Notes under the pieces: generated by a model
The model's database searches: none
What the model saw: the letters and a program-made list of their open reading frames with translations, nothing else
Told to the model about the DNA's origin: nothing
Translations under genes and position numbers: made by a program
Assembly: GCF_017833525.1 (NCBI RefSeq)
Contig: NZ_JAFICD010000001.1
Span: forward strand, 1,302,001 to 1,366,000
DNA: 64,000 bases
From: Duganella sp. 1411
GTDB lineage: Bacteria; Pseudomonadota; Gammaproteobacteria; Burkholderiales; Burkholderiaceae_D
Direction: 5' to 3'
Shown: positions 35,680 through 48,284 of the stretch, one piece after another
Layout: every line of letters begins with the position of its first letter
How positions within the stretch are numbered: position 1 is the stretch's first letter

Positions 35680-36017
35680 ATGAATAGGTCCAGAAATCAT
35701 CGCTAAATCAAATAGTTAGAGCAGCCTGTCACCGTTAATACCATGAAAAATACCATGCTAGTTCGCGTCATGGAGTTGCCTGGAATAGCCCGGTCAATTA
35801 TCTGCTACCGCCCCACAGCCGCCCCTCGTCCCTTACGCAGGAGCGGGAACTCCATCGCGCTCACCCTGGGAGTATGCACATGGGTGGGCAGTCCAACTCC
35901 TTGTAGCAAAAGCCCGATTTTCCGCCCTGTTTTTCCCTATTTTTCCCGGAATTGAACTATCGCCGCGCTTCTCGGTCTAAATATGACAAAGCAGAACAAA
36001 ATAGGGGAGAAAATCGA

Positions 36018-36650
36018 ATGAATACGACAGTGACCGTGCAGCTGCCCACCGACACCCTGCTCCAACTGATAGAAAAGCTGCGCCGCTGTGGCGGCCCGCA
36101 AGACATTTCGGAAGCCCTGACGAAGGCCGTCGAATGCTGGCTGGAAGACCCGGCCAGATTCGCGCCGGGCGCGGACCCTGAGGACATGCACGGCTATCAA
36201 TGGAAATCGCTGTTCCTTCCCGAAGGCACCGTGTTGAAATCGTGGAGCTACGGCGAAAACAACTACGCGCGCGTTGAAGGCGATCAGATCATCCACAATG
36301 GCCGCGCGGTGTCGCCAAACCAGTTCGCGCAATCGTTCGCGCGCTCGACGCGCAATGCGTGGCAGGACTTGTTCATCCGCCGTCCCGGCGACCAGACCTT
36401 CAAACTAGCATGCCGACTGCGCGATGAACTGATCGCGGCGGCGAAGCCGACTGCCCCAACGCCGGCCGCTACGATCCTGACTGGCTCCACCGCGGTGCCG
36501 CCGCTGGCGGTCGGATCAACGGCAACCTTGCCCGTGCCGCAGGCCCCGTCGCCAGCTGGCCAGCCACCGCGCAACACCGATCGCGAGCCCGGATGGGACT
36601 TGCCGGAGCGCAGAAAATTCCGCTATCGGCTGGAAGAAGTCGCCTATTGA
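36018..36650 (+). CDS. Island cargo protein with ribbon-helix-helix-like start and RAMA-like domain
   Basis: The 210-residue protein starts with ATG at 36018 after AGGGGAG. Residues 1-45 (TVTVQLPTDTLLQLIEKLRRCGGPQDISEALTKAVECWLED) look like a ribbon-helix-helix DNA-binding segment. Residues about 62-125 (WKSLFLPEGTVLKSWSYGENNYARVEGDQIIHNGRAVSPNQFAQSF, then NAWQDLFIRRPGD) resemble RAMA/DUF4357 domains. A Pro/Ala-rich tail ends RRKFRYRLEEVAY. RAMA domains are linked to restriction-modification and mobile DNA. It stands alone in the island; the exact role is not known. Confidence 0.6.
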   Translation: MNTTVTVQLPTDTLLQLIEKLRRCGGPQDISEALTKAVECWLEDPARFAPGADPEDMHGYQWKSLFLPEGTVLKSWSYGENNYARVEGDQIIHNGRAVSPNQFAQSFARSTRNAWQDLFIRRPGDQTFKLACRLRDELIAAAKPTAPTPAATILTGSTAVPPLAVGSTATLPVPQAPSPAGQPPRNTDREPGWDLPERRKFRYRLEEVAY

Positions 36651-36699
36651 TTCAGCAAAAATCCGAATGCAATGATCAAGCAAAGTCGGCTATTGGCCG

Positions 36700-36836
36700 A
36701 GGCTGTGTAAAAACGCAAAAACACGAAATTTTCATCGGTAGGGTGACCATTCCCTATGCCGAGAAAATCGCGTAGCGGCCGTTCTAAGAGGTCGTTTTTT
36801 TCGCGCGACGAATTTTTCTGCGTTTTTACACAGCCT
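36700..36836. mobile_element. MITE-like element with 17-base terminal inverted repeats
   Basis: GGCTGTGTAAAAACGCA (36701-36717) is repeated exactly in inverted orientation at 36819-36835; the flanking A and T extend the match by one base. Inside is a partial stem (TCGGTAGGG/CCCTATGCCGA) and no coding frame. The 137-base size and terminal repeats suggest a MITE. No clear target-site duplication was found, and the parent transposase is not in the window. Confidence 0.7.
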
Positions 36837-36876
36837 GGGCCGCAAGGGGACACTTGGAATTGGCCCTCTTCAATTC

Positions 36877-37218
36877 CTAAGCGAGGGCCGCTTGGCGGAG
36901 TACTTCCTCAGCCCACTGGTTGAGACTCTTTCCGCTCGCAGCAGCAGCAATCGCGGCTGCTTGGTGGATCGAGGGATCAACGCGCAGTGAAAACTTGCCC
37001 GAGAAGCTCTTACGCGGTTCCACGCCGTCTTCAGCACATGCATCAAGAAAGACCTGAAGCGAAATCTTCCCCTCTCGCTGTAAGCCCCTCACATCTTTCG
37101 CGTAAAAGTCCGCACCACCATTCAGTTCAAGAAACTCCCCCCGAAACATTTGGATTTCAGGATCAAATGTGATGACGGCCCGGTGGCCATCAATTGTCAT
37201 CGTGTTCTGCGTATTCAT
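36877..37218 (-). CDS. hicB: HicB-family antitoxin
   Basis: The 113-residue protein has the HicB partial RNase-H-like domain (ITFDPEIQMFRGEFLELNGGADFYAKDVRGLQREGKISLQVFLDACAEDG) and a C-terminal ribbon-helix-helix segment (SGKFSLRVDPSIHQAAAIAAAASGKSLNQWAEEVL). Its start overlaps the toxin stop by 4 bases (ATGA). It should neutralise HicA and repress the operon. It lies inside the guaA island and may stabilise it. Confidence 0.9.
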   Translation of the reverse strand: MNTQNTMTIDGHRAVITFDPEIQMFRGEFLELNGGADFYAKDVRGLQREGKISLQVFLDACAEDGVEPRKSFSGKFSLRVDPSIHQAAAIAAAASGKSLNQWAEEVLRQAALA

Positions 37219-37469
37219 GGCTTCACTCCGTGATCTTCAAACCACTTGCGAATAGAGGCAAGTGCTCCCTTGTCCGTCGTCGGCTCGGGATGTGGTCGGT
37301 GGAACACCCTCCGCTCGCCAAACAAGCGAACCAAGATGCGCGAGCCTTCGCGTTCTTCGACGCTACCACCCAACTCGACAAACAAGGCTTCAATGTCCGC
37401 CCAACGAACATTCGCAGATGCAGGTCGGGTAAAGACCAGTTCCAACGTGCGATGGTGCTTGCGCCTCAT
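37215..37469 (-). CDS. hicA: HicA-family mRNA interferase toxin
   Basis: The 84-residue protein resembles HicA toxins: RKHHRTLELVFTRPASANVRWADIEALFVELGGSVEEREGSRILVRLFGERRVFHRPHPEP. The conserved histidine usually in GSHR.. is displaced to FHRPHP. A double-stranded-RNA-binding-like fold degrading mRNA is expected. It is the first gene of the pair, preceded 7 bases upstream by AATGGTATCA direct repeats. Toxin before antitoxin is usual for HicAB. Confidence 0.88.
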   Translation of the reverse strand: MRRKHHRTLELVFTRPASANVRWADIEALFVELGGSVEEREGSRILVRLFGERRVFHRPHPEPTTDKGALASIRKWFEDHGVKP

Positions 37470-37475
37470 CTCTCA

Positions 37476-37498
37476 ATGGTATCAGAAAATGGTATCAT
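37476..37498. promoter_or_regulatory. Direct repeats upstream of hicA
   Basis: AATGGTATCA occurs at 37476-37485 and 37489-37498, spaced by three bases and just upstream of the hicA start. Such paired sites suit binding by the ribbon-helix-helix end of HicB. Confidence 0.55.
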
Positions 37499-37681
37499 CG
37501 GAAGTACTGCGACGTATCTAGCCCGCGATGCAATGACATCAGCTTCTCAGCGAACATGGCCTAGTCGCCCCGCTCCGTTGGGCATTCGCGCCGTGCCATG
37601 AAAAATGCCATTGACGATGCAGGTGCATTCATCAATGGCATCCATTTAACTCAATGTAATCAAAGAGTTAGAAAAACCACC

Positions 37682-39292
<1,611 letters not shown>

Positions 39293-39358
39293 GGATATCT
39301 ACAGGAGAGGTCTGGAATGGAAAAACGCCGGCTGTCTAGCCGGCGTCGCAAGGACTAA

Positions 39359-40858
<1,500 letters not shown>

Positions 40859-41076
40859 TTATACAGAGTTTGAGCCGTTCTGTCTGGAACTTGTTTACGG
40901 CCCACGGGCTTGCGCATGCCGCAAGGCCCCAATCTGAAATTGAATTTAATTCAACATTGTGAGATTTGGTTAGATTACCCGAGTAACATTCTGTGTATAG
41001 TGCCGGCGCCTCTTGGTTTTTTAATATCAACCACCGAGTGATTTGGGCCCTTTTCAACAACCACACAGGAGTAAAA

Positions 41077-41793
41077 GTGAACAATACGATTTTGAAGTTG
41101 CTGTCCGCCGCAGCGCTGGTCGCCGCCATGGCCGCGCCGGCCTTCGCCGATACCGTCCACGGCAGCGATGTCGACGTAACGGTCTCCGGTTTTACGCCGG
41201 TTTCAAGCACAGGCAACTCCTTCACCTTTTCCGGTGGCTCGTACGTCGGGGACGGCTTTCCCAACAGTATGCTGTATAAGACCTTGTTCATCGTCGATGC
41301 GCACGCGGGCAAGGCGCTGACGGGCAAGATGAGCTTCACGATGGACGTGCAATACCAATTCGCCGCGCCACCGGCCCCGCAACCCGCTGGAGACTATTTC
41401 GCTTACGCCTCCGGTAGTGTCGACGTGCTGGCGCCCCGCTGCGACAGATGCGGGCCCTTCGATTCCGATCTGCTCGGCAATGTACGGGGCAGCGGGAACG
41501 CGACCGCCACCACGCCGACCAGCGGTACCATCTCCTTCGTTTCCGCTGCATCCGACGCCACCGGCCGCTACGACAACCTGCTGGCCTACTTGTTCTACGG
41601 CTTGACGCTGGATCCGGCCTACGGCTCGATGAGCATCACGTCGCTCACCATGTCCTTCGACACGGTGACTGCGGCAAGCCCGGTGCCGGAACTGCCGCCG
41701 TTGGCCATGATGGGCGCAGGCTTGGCCGCGCTTGGCTTGTGCGCGCGGGTTAAAGGCCGTAAGAAACCAGCCAAAGTGGCACTGGAAGCATAA
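41077..41793 (+). CDS. PEP-CTERM-type secreted protein
   Basis: The start is GTG at 41077, after CAGGAG. The 238-residue product has a signal peptide (ending AFAD, about residue 23) and a C-terminal tail VPELPPLAMMGAGLAALGLCARVKGRKKP. The tail has the hydrophobic helix and basic end of an exosortase sorting signal, with PEL in place of the usual PEP. The middle region is Gly/Ser/Thr-rich with three cysteines clustered at RCDRCG. The function is unknown. It is a second candidate substrate for an exosortase outside the window. Confidence 0.82.
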   Translation: MNNTILKLLSAAALVAAMAAPAFADTVHGSDVDVTVSGFTPVSSTGNSFTFSGGSYVGDGFPNSMLYKTLFIVDAHAGKALTGKMSFTMDVQYQFAAPPAPQPAGDYFAYASGSVDVLAPRCDRCGPFDSDLLGNVRGSGNATATTPTSGTISFVSAASDATGRYDNLLAYLFYGLTLDPAYGSMSITSLTMSFDTVTAASPVPELPPLAMMGAGLAALGLCARVKGRKKPAKVALEA

Positions 41794-41925
41794 GCGGCAC
41801 GATGATTGCGGCGCCGTCACGCGCTGGCGCGGCCAATCCCCCGGCCCGGCCTCGCCGCGCACAACGCCGGTTGACACCCGGGCCGAATCATGGCGAAATC
41901 AGCTCCATCGTTACCGGAGCGCACC

Positions 41926-42498
41926 ATGGATCACCTTCACAGCACGCGCCGAGCGCGCTTCCCGCTTGCCCCGCTCGCCAAATCGTCCGCCCTCTTCCTT
42001 GTGCTGCTGGCGCTGGGTCTGCCGCGCGCGGCGTTGGCGCAGTACATCTGGATCGATGACAAGGGCATCAAACAATTGTCGGACCGCCCGCCGCCGCCCT
42101 CGGTGCCGGCCAAGCGCATCCTGAAAGCCCCCGGCAAGACGGCGTTCAACCCCAACGCCAGCCCAGCGGAAGCCGACACGGGCGGCCCAGCGGCCGACGG
42201 CGCCGAACGGGCCGCCGCAGCCGTCCCCAAAGCCCCGCCCACCGTGGCCGAGCGCGAGGCCGCCTTCAACCAGCGCCGCGCCGAACGCGCCGCCGCCGAG
42301 CGCAAGGCCGCCGAGGACGCGCAGCAAAAAGCCGACGTCGCCGCCAACTGCGACGCCGCCCGGCAAAACCAGCGGGCGCTGGACCAGGGCATGCGGCTGG
42401 CCAACATCGACAAAAACGGCGAGCGCGCCATCATGAGCGACCAGGAGCGCGCCGAATTGGCCAAAAAGAATCAAAAAGTGTTGGCTGGCTGCCAATAA
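41926..42498 (+). CDS. DUF4124 domain protein
   Basis: The 190-residue protein has a signal peptide (ALAQ, about residue 38) and the DUF4124 motif YIWIDDKGIKQLSDRPPPPSVPAKRILKAPG. A long Ala/Glu/Arg-rich helical region follows (EREAAFNQRRAERAAAERKAAEDAQQKADVAANCDAARQN). The ATG at 41926 is preferred over one 36 bases upstream because GGAG precedes it by 7 bases. The protein is periplasmic, with no known reaction. It sits between unrelated genes. Confidence 0.82.
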   Translation: MDHLHSTRRARFPLAPLAKSSALFLVLLALGLPRAALAQYIWIDDKGIKQLSDRPPPPSVPAKRILKAPGKTAFNPNASPAEADTGGPAADGAERAAAAVPKAPPTVAEREAAFNQRRAERAAAERKAAEDAQQKADVAANCDAARQNQRALDQGMRLANIDKNGERAIMSDQERAELAKKNQKVLAGCQ

Positions 42499-42536
42499 GC
42501 ACTTTCCCCCTCTCCCTTTAGTGGCAAGCTGCCGTA

Positions 42537-42550
42537 TGATATCGCTATCA
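42537..42550. promoter_or_regulatory. LacI/GntR operator upstream of the regulator
   Basis: TGATATCGCTATCA is a near-perfect palindrome (consensus half-site TGATAGC). It precedes the LacI-type regulator start by 22 bases and matches the site at 43690-43703 with two mismatches. Autoregulation is suggested. Confidence 0.65.
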
Positions 42551-42571
42551 ATACCACTATAAGTATTACCG

Positions 42572-43600
42572 ATGACGAAATCACAAGCGGGCAGGAGCCG
42601 GGCCAGCGGCCGCATTACCCTGGCGATGGTGGCGAAACACGCCGGCGTGGCGACGATGACCGCCTCGCGCGCGATCACCCAGCCGGACATGGTGTCGCAG
42701 GCGCTGCGCGACCGCGTCGACAAGGCGGTGATCGACCTGGGCTACGTGCCCAACCGCGCCGCCCGCGCGCTGGCCTCGTCGCAATCGAAGGTGATCGCGG
42801 TGCTGGTGCCGTCGCTGTCGAACGCCGTGTTCACCGAGGTGCTCGCCGGCATCCAGGACGCGCTCGACGCCGACGACTACCAGATCCTGATCGGCAACAC
42901 CCGCTATTCGGACCAGGAGGAGGAAAAGCTGATCGGCACCTACCTGCAGTCGAACCCGGACGGCATGCTGCTGTCGGGCCTGACGCACAGCGAGCGCGTG
43001 CAGCAAATCCTGACCAACTCGCGCGTGCCGGTGGTGTCGATGATGGACATGTCGACCGACCCGTCGCAGCTGACGGTGGGCTTTTCCCAGTTCCAGGCCG
43101 GCCAGGCGATGACCCGCTATCTGCTCGACAAGGGCCACAAGCGCATCGGCTTCATCGGCGCCCAGCTCGACGAGCGCACCTTGCGCCGCGCCGAGGGCTA
43201 CCGCCAAGCCATGCACGAGGCCGGCCTGGCCGACACCCGGCTCGAGGTGATGGTGGCCGAGCCGTCGACCATCGCGCTGGGCGCCGAGCTGCTGGGGCGC
43301 ATGCTGGCGCAGGCGCCCGACTGCGACGCCATCTTCTGCTGCAACGACGACTTGGCGCACGGGGCCATCTACCAGTGCCAGCGGCGCGGCATCGCGGTGC
43401 CGGCGCAGCTGGCGATCTGCGGCTTCAACGACCTGCCCGCGTCGGCGTGGATGAACCCGTCGCTGACGACCATCGGCACGCCGCGCTACCGCATCGGCTT
43501 CGAGGCGGCGACCCTGCTGCGCGCGGTCATCAAGGGCGAGGCGCCGCCCAACCGCCAAATCGACCTCGGCTTCACGCTGATGGCGCGCGAAAGCGCCTGA
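42572..43600 (+). CDS. LacI-family regulator, GntR (gluconate) type
   Basis: The 342-residue protein has the LacI helix-turn-helix (residues 15-45; ITLAMVAKHAGVATMTASRAI) and a periplasmic-binding-protein-like ligand domain (residues 70-340; KVIAVLVPSLSNAVFTEVLAGIQDAL). Gluconate-type repressors have this pattern. It is followed by gluconokinase and a cellobionate-type catabolic operon. Palindromes at 42537 and 43690 are its likely operators. The ligand could be gluconate or cellobionate. Confidence 0.9.
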   Translation: MTKSQAGRSRASGRITLAMVAKHAGVATMTASRAITQPDMVSQALRDRVDKAVIDLGYVPNRAARALASSQSKVIAVLVPSLSNAVFTEVLAGIQDALDADDYQILIGNTRYSDQEEEKLIGTYLQSNPDGMLLSGLTHSERVQQILTNSRVPVVSMMDMSTDPSQLTVGFSQFQAGQAMTRYLLDKGHKRIGFIGAQLDERTLRRAEGYRQAMHEAGLADTRLEVMVAEPSTIALGAELLGRMLAQAPDCDAIFCCNDDLAHGAIYQCQRRGIAVPAQLAICGFNDLPASAWMNPSLTTIGTPRYRIGFEAATLLRAVIKGEAPPNRQIDLGFTLMARESA

Positions 43601-43689
43601 GCCCGGCCGCCAGGGCGACCCGCCTTGATGCGGCGCAGCATAGATTGTTGTTTACAAATGGCGCCAAAAGCTTACACTGGAAACAATTC

Positions 43690-43703
43690 TGTTAGCGCTA
43701 TCA
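43690..43703. promoter_or_regulatory. LacI/GntR operator upstream of gluconokinase
   Basis: TGTTAGCGCTATCA stands 14 bases before the gluconokinase start and matches the site at 42537-42550 with two mismatches. It would allow the regulator to control the gluconokinase operon. Confidence 0.65.
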
Positions 43704-43716
43704 TCCACTTATCTCC

Positions 43717-44253
43717 ATGAGCAATCAAACAACGCAAGTCCGCTGGGTCGTCATGGGCGTGAGCGGCTGCGGCAAAAGCTCGGTCGGGCTGCAACTGGCC
43801 ACCGCGCTGGGCGCGCCCTTCCTGGAAGGCGACAGCTATCACTCGTACGCCAACGTCGCCAAGATGTCGGCCGGGATGGCGCTGACCGACGCCGACCGCG
43901 CCGACTGGCTGCGGGCGCTGCACGCCGAGATCGACGAGGCGCGCCAGCGCGGCAGCGGCCTGGTGTTGTCGTGCTCGGCACTGAAGCGCCGCTACCGCGA
44001 CCTGCTGCGCGACGCCGACCCGCTACTGCGCTTCGCCCACCTGGACGGCCCGCGCGAACTGATCGCCTCGCGCATGGCGGCGCGCGCCGGCCACTACATG
44101 CCGCCGTCGCTGCTGGCGAGCCAGCTGGCGTCGCTGGAACCGCTGCAGGCCGACGAGGCCGGCATCGTGCTCGACATCGTCAAAGACCCGACCGCGCTGG
44201 TGCGCGACATCTTGCGCACCACCGACCATCATCCCAAGCAGGAGACAACATGA
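43717..44253 (+). CDS. gntK: Gluconokinase
   Basis: The 178-residue kinase has the Walker A motif VMGVSGCGKSSVG (residues about 12-24), then FLEGDSYHSYANVAKMSAGMALTD, a variant of the common GD.xHPPANxxKMS.G.pL.D motif, and SCSALKRRYRDLLR. The HPP to HSY change is unusual but lies next to intact catalytic residues. It phosphorylates gluconate to 6-phosphogluconate. It follows the GntR-type regulator and should handle gluconate released by the cellobionic-acid-phosphorylase-like enzyme in the same cluster. Confidence 0.92.
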   Translation: MSNQTTQVRWVVMGVSGCGKSSVGLQLATALGAPFLEGDSYHSYANVAKMSAGMALTDADRADWLRALHAEIDEARQRGSGLVLSCSALKRRYRDLLRDADPLLRFAHLDGPRELIASRMAARAGHYMPPSLLASQLASLEPLQADEAGIVLDIVKDPTALVRDILRTTDHHPKQETT

Positions 44254-44491
44254 CATCGACCAACCACGCCGCCACCCGATCCGCGCCGCCAGGGCCCGCC
44301 TGACGGCCGCACACCGAGCTCTCCCCGGGGTGGCGTCTCCCGCCGCGCCGCACCGGGCACCCGTCGCGAGCGGGTGTCCGGTACGGCGTTCCGCCCCGTT
44401 CGGGCAGTGGAGTTCCGGCTCCGCTGCCTGCTTTTACATCCGCGTTAACACCGACCGTAAATCGTGTCCTCGTATCCAAGACAAGGCGACT
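44254..44491 (+). promoter_or_regulatory. GC-rich leader between gluconokinase and the transporter
   Basis: This 238-base region has a short frame (ATG 44250, 17 codons) overlapping the gluconokinase stop, with a GGAG ribosome-binding site. Several hairpins follow, including GCAGTGGAG (44404-44412) with CTCCGCTGC (44419-44427) just before CTGCTTTTA. A leader with attenuation is possible, or only a gap with weak hairpins. No conserved RNA family was recognised. Confidence 0.35.
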
Positions 44492-45835
44492 GTGAACAAA
44501 GCACTGACCTGGCGTGAAAAAATCAGCTACGGCATCGCCGATATGGGCTTCAATTTTTATTGGACCAATATCGCCACCTTCCTGCTGATCTACTACACCG
44601 ACGTCTTCGGCATCTCGGCCGGCGCGGCGGCGTCGATGATGTTTACGATCAAAATCATCAACGCCTTCACCGACCCGATGATCGGCGCCGCCGCCGACCG
44701 CACCACCACCCGCTTCGGCAAATTCCGCCCCTACCTGATCTGGGTGCCGGTGCCGCTGGCCTGCGCCGCCATCCTCACCTACACCACGCCGGACCTGGGC
44801 CACGACGGCAAGCTGGTGTGGGCCTACGGCACCTACCTGCTGATGATGGTCTGCTACACCTGCATTAACATCCCGTACAACGCCTTGTCCGGCGTGCTGT
44901 CGGCCGACCCGCAGGAACGCTCCACCGTCAACGGCCTGCGCTTCATCTTCGCCTTCGCCGGCGGCACGCTGGTCACCGCCGCCACGCCGGCGATGGTGTC
45001 GTGGCTCGGCGCCGGCGACGATAAACTGGGCTGGCAGCTGACGATGCTGGCGTGGAGCGTGTTCGCCTCCGCCCTGTTCGTGCTGACGTTCCTGAACACG
45101 CGCGAGCGCATCGCCCCGGCGCCGACGCAAAAATCCAACGTCGCCCAGGATATCCGCGACCTGTCGCGCAACCGGCCGTGGGTGGCGCTGTTCTTCCTGG
45201 CGCTGATCATCATGATCACCATCACCTTGCGCACCACCAGCGCGGCCTACTACTTCAAATACGTGGTCGGGCGCCCGGAGCTGATGCAGGGCTTCGTGCC
45301 GGCCTATATGATCTCGGCCGCCATCGGCGCCTCGATCACGCCGTTCCTGACGCGCTTCATCGACAAGAAAAAGCTGATGATGATCCTCATGACCGTGACC
45401 GCCATACTGTCGTCGGCCTTCTTCTTCGTGCCGAAGGACCAGGTCACGCTGATGTTCGCGCTGCAGATCGGCATGGGCCTGGCGCTGGGACCGAAGTCGC
45501 CGCTGGCCTTCTCGATGTACGCCGACACCGCCGACTACAACGAGTGGCGCACCGGCCGCCGCGCCACCGCGATGACCTTCGCCGCCGCCACGTTCTCGCA
45601 AAAGCTCGGCACCGCGATCGCGGTGGCCGTCATCGGCTCGCTGTTCACCAAGCTTGGCTATGTCGCCAACGCCGCGCAGTCGGTCGGCTCGCAGGCCGGC
45701 ATCGTCTGGCTGATGTCCTTCATCCCGGCGGCGTTCGCGGTGCTGGCGGTGGCCGTCATGTTCTTCTATAACCTCGACAACGCCAAGCTGGTACAGATCC
45801 AGGCGGATCTGGAACAGCGCAAGTCGACATCGTAA
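44492..45835 (+). CDS. GPH-family sugar symporter
   Basis: The 447-residue protein has about twelve membrane spans and the MFS/GPH pattern: [55 protein letters not shown] and [24 protein letters not shown]. It starts at GTG 44492 after AAGG. The family carries glycosides, pentosides and hexuronides with protons or sodium. Given the neighbours, its substrate is likely cellobionate or another aldobionate. It is in line with the GH94 gene (34-base gap). Confidence 0.9.
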   Translation: MNKALTWREKISYGIADMGFNFYWTNIATFLLIYYTDVFGISAGAAASMMFTIKIINAFTDPMIGAAADRTTTRFGKFRPYLIWVPVPLACAAILTYTTPDLGHDGKLVWAYGTYLLMMVCYTCINIPYNALSGVLSADPQERSTVNGLRFIFAFAGGTLVTAATPAMVSWLGAGDDKLGWQLTMLAWSVFASALFVLTFLNTRERIAPAPTQKSNVAQDIRDLSRNRPWVALFFLALIIMITITLRTTSAAYYFKYVVGRPELMQGFVPAYMISAAIGASITPFLTRFIDKKKLMMILMTVTAILSSAFFFVPKDQVTLMFALQIGMGLALGPKSPLAFSMYADTADYNEWRTGRRATAMTFAAATFSQKLGTAIAVAVIGSLFTKLGYVANAAQSVGSQAGIVWLMSFIPAAFAVLAVAVMFFYNLDNAKLVQIQADLEQRKSTS

Positions 45836-45869
45836 CAACCTCACGCCCACTATTTACGGAGACCGTTTC

Positions 45870-48257
45870 ATGCTACGCCCAACCCACAATGGCGACCGCT
45901 TCGAACTGACCAGCGCCACCGCGATGCCGCGAGCCGCCGGCTTCCTGTGGAACCAGAAGATGATGATACAGGTGACCTGCCGCGGCTACGCCGTCGCCCA
46001 GTACATGCAGCCGGAGCCCGCCAAGTACGCCTACGCGCCGAACCTGGAGGCCAAGACCTTCATGCAACCGGAGCAGAACTACTACGCCCACCACCCGGGC
46101 CGCTTCTTCTACATCAAGGACGAGGAAACGGGCGAGCTGTTCTCGGCACCGTATGAGCCGGTGCGCACGCCGGTCGACAGCTTCATTTTCTCGGTCGGCA
46201 AAAGCGACATCGAGTGGACCATCGGGCACCTGGGCCTGAGGATCGAGCTGACCTTGAGCATTCCGACCACCGACGTGGTCGAATTGTGGTCGCTGCGCGT
46301 GACCAACCTGTCCGGCCGCGCGCGCAAGCTGAGTGTCTATCCGTACTTCCCGATCGGTTACATGTCGTGGATGAACCAGTCGGGCGAATACCGCGCTGAC
46401 CTGGGCGGCGTGGTGGCCAGCAGCGTGACGCCGTATCAAAAGGTCACCGACTACTTCAAGCAGAAGGATTTCAAGGACAAGACCTACTTCCTGTGCGAGC
46501 AGGCGCCGCTGGCGTGGGAGGTGCAGCAGCAGGCCTTCGAGGGCGAAGGCGGCCTGCATTATCCAAGCGCGATCCAGCAGCCGCTGCTGGCCAACGGCGA
46601 CGCCCGTTATGAAACGCCGGCCGCCGTGGTGCAGTACCGCCTGGCGCTGGAGGATGGACAGGCGCAAGACTACCGCTTCATCTTCGGCCCCGCCTTCGAC
46701 GACGCGGAAATTATCGCCATGCGCGAAAAATACCTGGGCGCCGCCGCTTTCGACAACGCCCGCAAGGACTACGCGGAGTACATCGCCGGCGGGCGCGGAT
46801 GCCTGCGCATCGAGACGCCCGACAAGGAACTCGATAACTTCGTCAACAACTGGCTGCCGCGCCAGGTGTTCTACCACGGCGACGTCAATCGCCTCAGCAC
46901 CGATCCGCAGACCCGCAACTACCTGCAGGACAATATGAGCATGAGCTTCATCAAGCCCGGCGTGATGCGGGCGGCCTTCCTGCACGCGTTGTCGCAGCAG
47001 GAGGCCAGCGGCGCCATGCCGGACGGCATATTGCTGGCCGAGGGCGCGGAACTCAAATACATCAACCAGGTGCCGCACACCGACCACTGCGTGTGGCTGC
47101 CGGTGGCGCTCAAGGTCTATCTGGACGAAACCGGCGACTACGACATCCTCAACGAGGACGTGGTGGGCCACGAGAGCGGGGTCGCCATCACCGTCTCCGA
47201 GCGCATGAGCAGCGCGATGGACTGGCTGCTGCAATCGCGCGACCAGCGCGGCTTGAGCTACATCGCCCAGGGCGACTGGTGCGATCCGATGAACATGGTC
47301 GGCTACAAGGGACGCGGCGTGTCGGGCTGGCTGACGGTGGCCACCGCCTACGCGTTGAACCTGTGGGCGGAGATCTGCGAAAGCAGTAGCAACGGTGGCG
47401 CCAGCGCCTCGCTGGCGGAAAGCGCCAAACATTTCCGCGCCGGCGCGGTGGCGGTCAACCGCGCGGCCAACGAACACCTGTGGGACGGCGACTGGTACGC
47501 GCGCGGCATCACCGACGACAACGTCACCTTCGGCATCAGCAAGGACAAGGAAGGCCGCATCTATCTGAACCCGCAGGCGTGGGCGATCCTGGGCGGCGCC
47601 GCCGACGCCGGCCAGCGGGCCGCGATGATGGCGCAGGTGGAGCTGCAGCTCGATACGCCGTACGGCGTGGCGATGTTCGCGCCGCCGTACAGCGCCATGC
47701 GCGACGACGTCGGCCGCGTGACGCAAAAACATCCCGGCTCGGCGGAAAACGGCGCGGTCTACAACCACGCCTCGATCTTCTACATCTACAGCCTGTACAC
47801 CATCGGCGAAGGCGACCGCGCCTACAAGCTGCTGCGCCAGATGATCCCCGGCCCGAGCGAGGCCGATTACCTGCAGCGCGGCCAGCTGCCGGTGTTCATC
47901 CCCAACTACTATCGCGGCGCCTATCACCAGTATCCGCGCACGGCGGGCCGCTCGAGCCAGTTGTTCAACACGGGCACCGTGTCGTGGGCCTACCGCTGCT
48001 TCATCGAAGGGCTGTGTGGCTTGAAAGGTGATAGCGACGGCTTGCTGGTCAACCCGCAGTTGCCGAAGCACTGGGATGGCATCAACGTCACGCGCCAGTT
48101 CCGCTACGCGACCTTCGAGGTGGCGATCCGCCGCGCCGACGTGGCCGAAATTCAGGTGACGATGGACGGAAAACGATTGCCTGAACCGCGCGTGACCGGT
48201 ATCGTTGCGGGTGGCGTGCACGCGCTGGAGGTTCTGATTCCGCGCGCCGACCAATAA
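45870..48257 (+). CDS. GH94 cellobionic-acid-phosphorylase-like enzyme
   Basis: The 795-residue protein belongs to glycoside hydrolase family 94 (beta-sandwich N-terminal domain, then (alpha/alpha)6 barrel). Asp472 in [24 protein letters not shown] is at the place of the general acid, and [20 protein letters not shown] is near the phosphate site. No signal peptide is present, so it is cytoplasmic. The cluster with gluconokinase, a GntR-type regulator and a GPH transporter argues for cellobionic acid phosphorylase, which splits cellobionate with phosphate into alpha-glucose-1-phosphate and gluconate. A related cellobiose phosphorylase is the alternative. Confidence 0.83.
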   Translation: MLRPTHNGDRFELTSATAMPRAAGFLWNQKMMIQVTCRGYAVAQYMQPEPAKYAYAPNLEAKTFMQPEQNYYAHHPGRFFYIKDEETGELFSAPYEPVRTPVDSFIFSVGKSDIEWTIGHLGLRIELTLSIPTTDVVELWSLRVTNLSGRARKLSVYPYFPIGYMSWMNQSGEYRADLGGVVASSVTPYQKVTDYFKQKDFKDKTYFLCEQAPLAWEVQQQAFEGEGGLHYPSAIQQPLLANGDARYETPAAVVQYRLALEDGQAQDYRFIFGPAFDDAEIIAMREKYLGAAAFDNARKDYAEYIAGGRGCLRIETPDKELDNFVNNWLPRQVFYHGDVNRLSTDPQTRNYLQDNMSMSFIKPGVMRAAFLHALSQQEASGAMPDGILLAEGAELKYINQVPHTDHCVWLPVALKVYLDETGDYDILNEDVVGHESGVAITVSERMSSAMDWLLQSRDQRGLSYIAQGDWCDPMNMVGYKGRGVSGWLTVATAYALNLWAEICESSSNGGASASLAESAKHFRAGAVAVNRAANEHLWDGDWYARGITDDNVTFGISKDKEGRIYLNPQAWAILGGAADAGQRAAMMAQVELQLDTPYGVAMFAPPYSAMRDDVGRVTQKHPGSAENGAVYNHASIFYIYSLYTIGEGDRAYKLLRQMIPGPSEADYLQRGQLPVFIPNYYRGAYHQYPRTAGRSSQLFNTGTVSWAYRCFIEGLCGLKGDSDGLLVNPQLPKHWDGINVTRQFRYATFEVAIRRADVAEIQVTMDGKRLPEPRVTGIVAGGVHALEVLIPRADQ

Positions 48258-48284
48258 ATCAAACTATAAGGACAAAGCAATCGT

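Noticed and set aside
35743..35955. A 70-codon ORF at the left end of the guaA island.
   Set aside because: No ribosome-binding site or domain; it starts inside the repeated arm-like sequence CCATGAAAAATACCAT.
45873..48254. A 793-codon frame opposite the GH94 gene.
   Set aside because: No recognisable domains; the plus strand carries the GH94 catalytic motifs.
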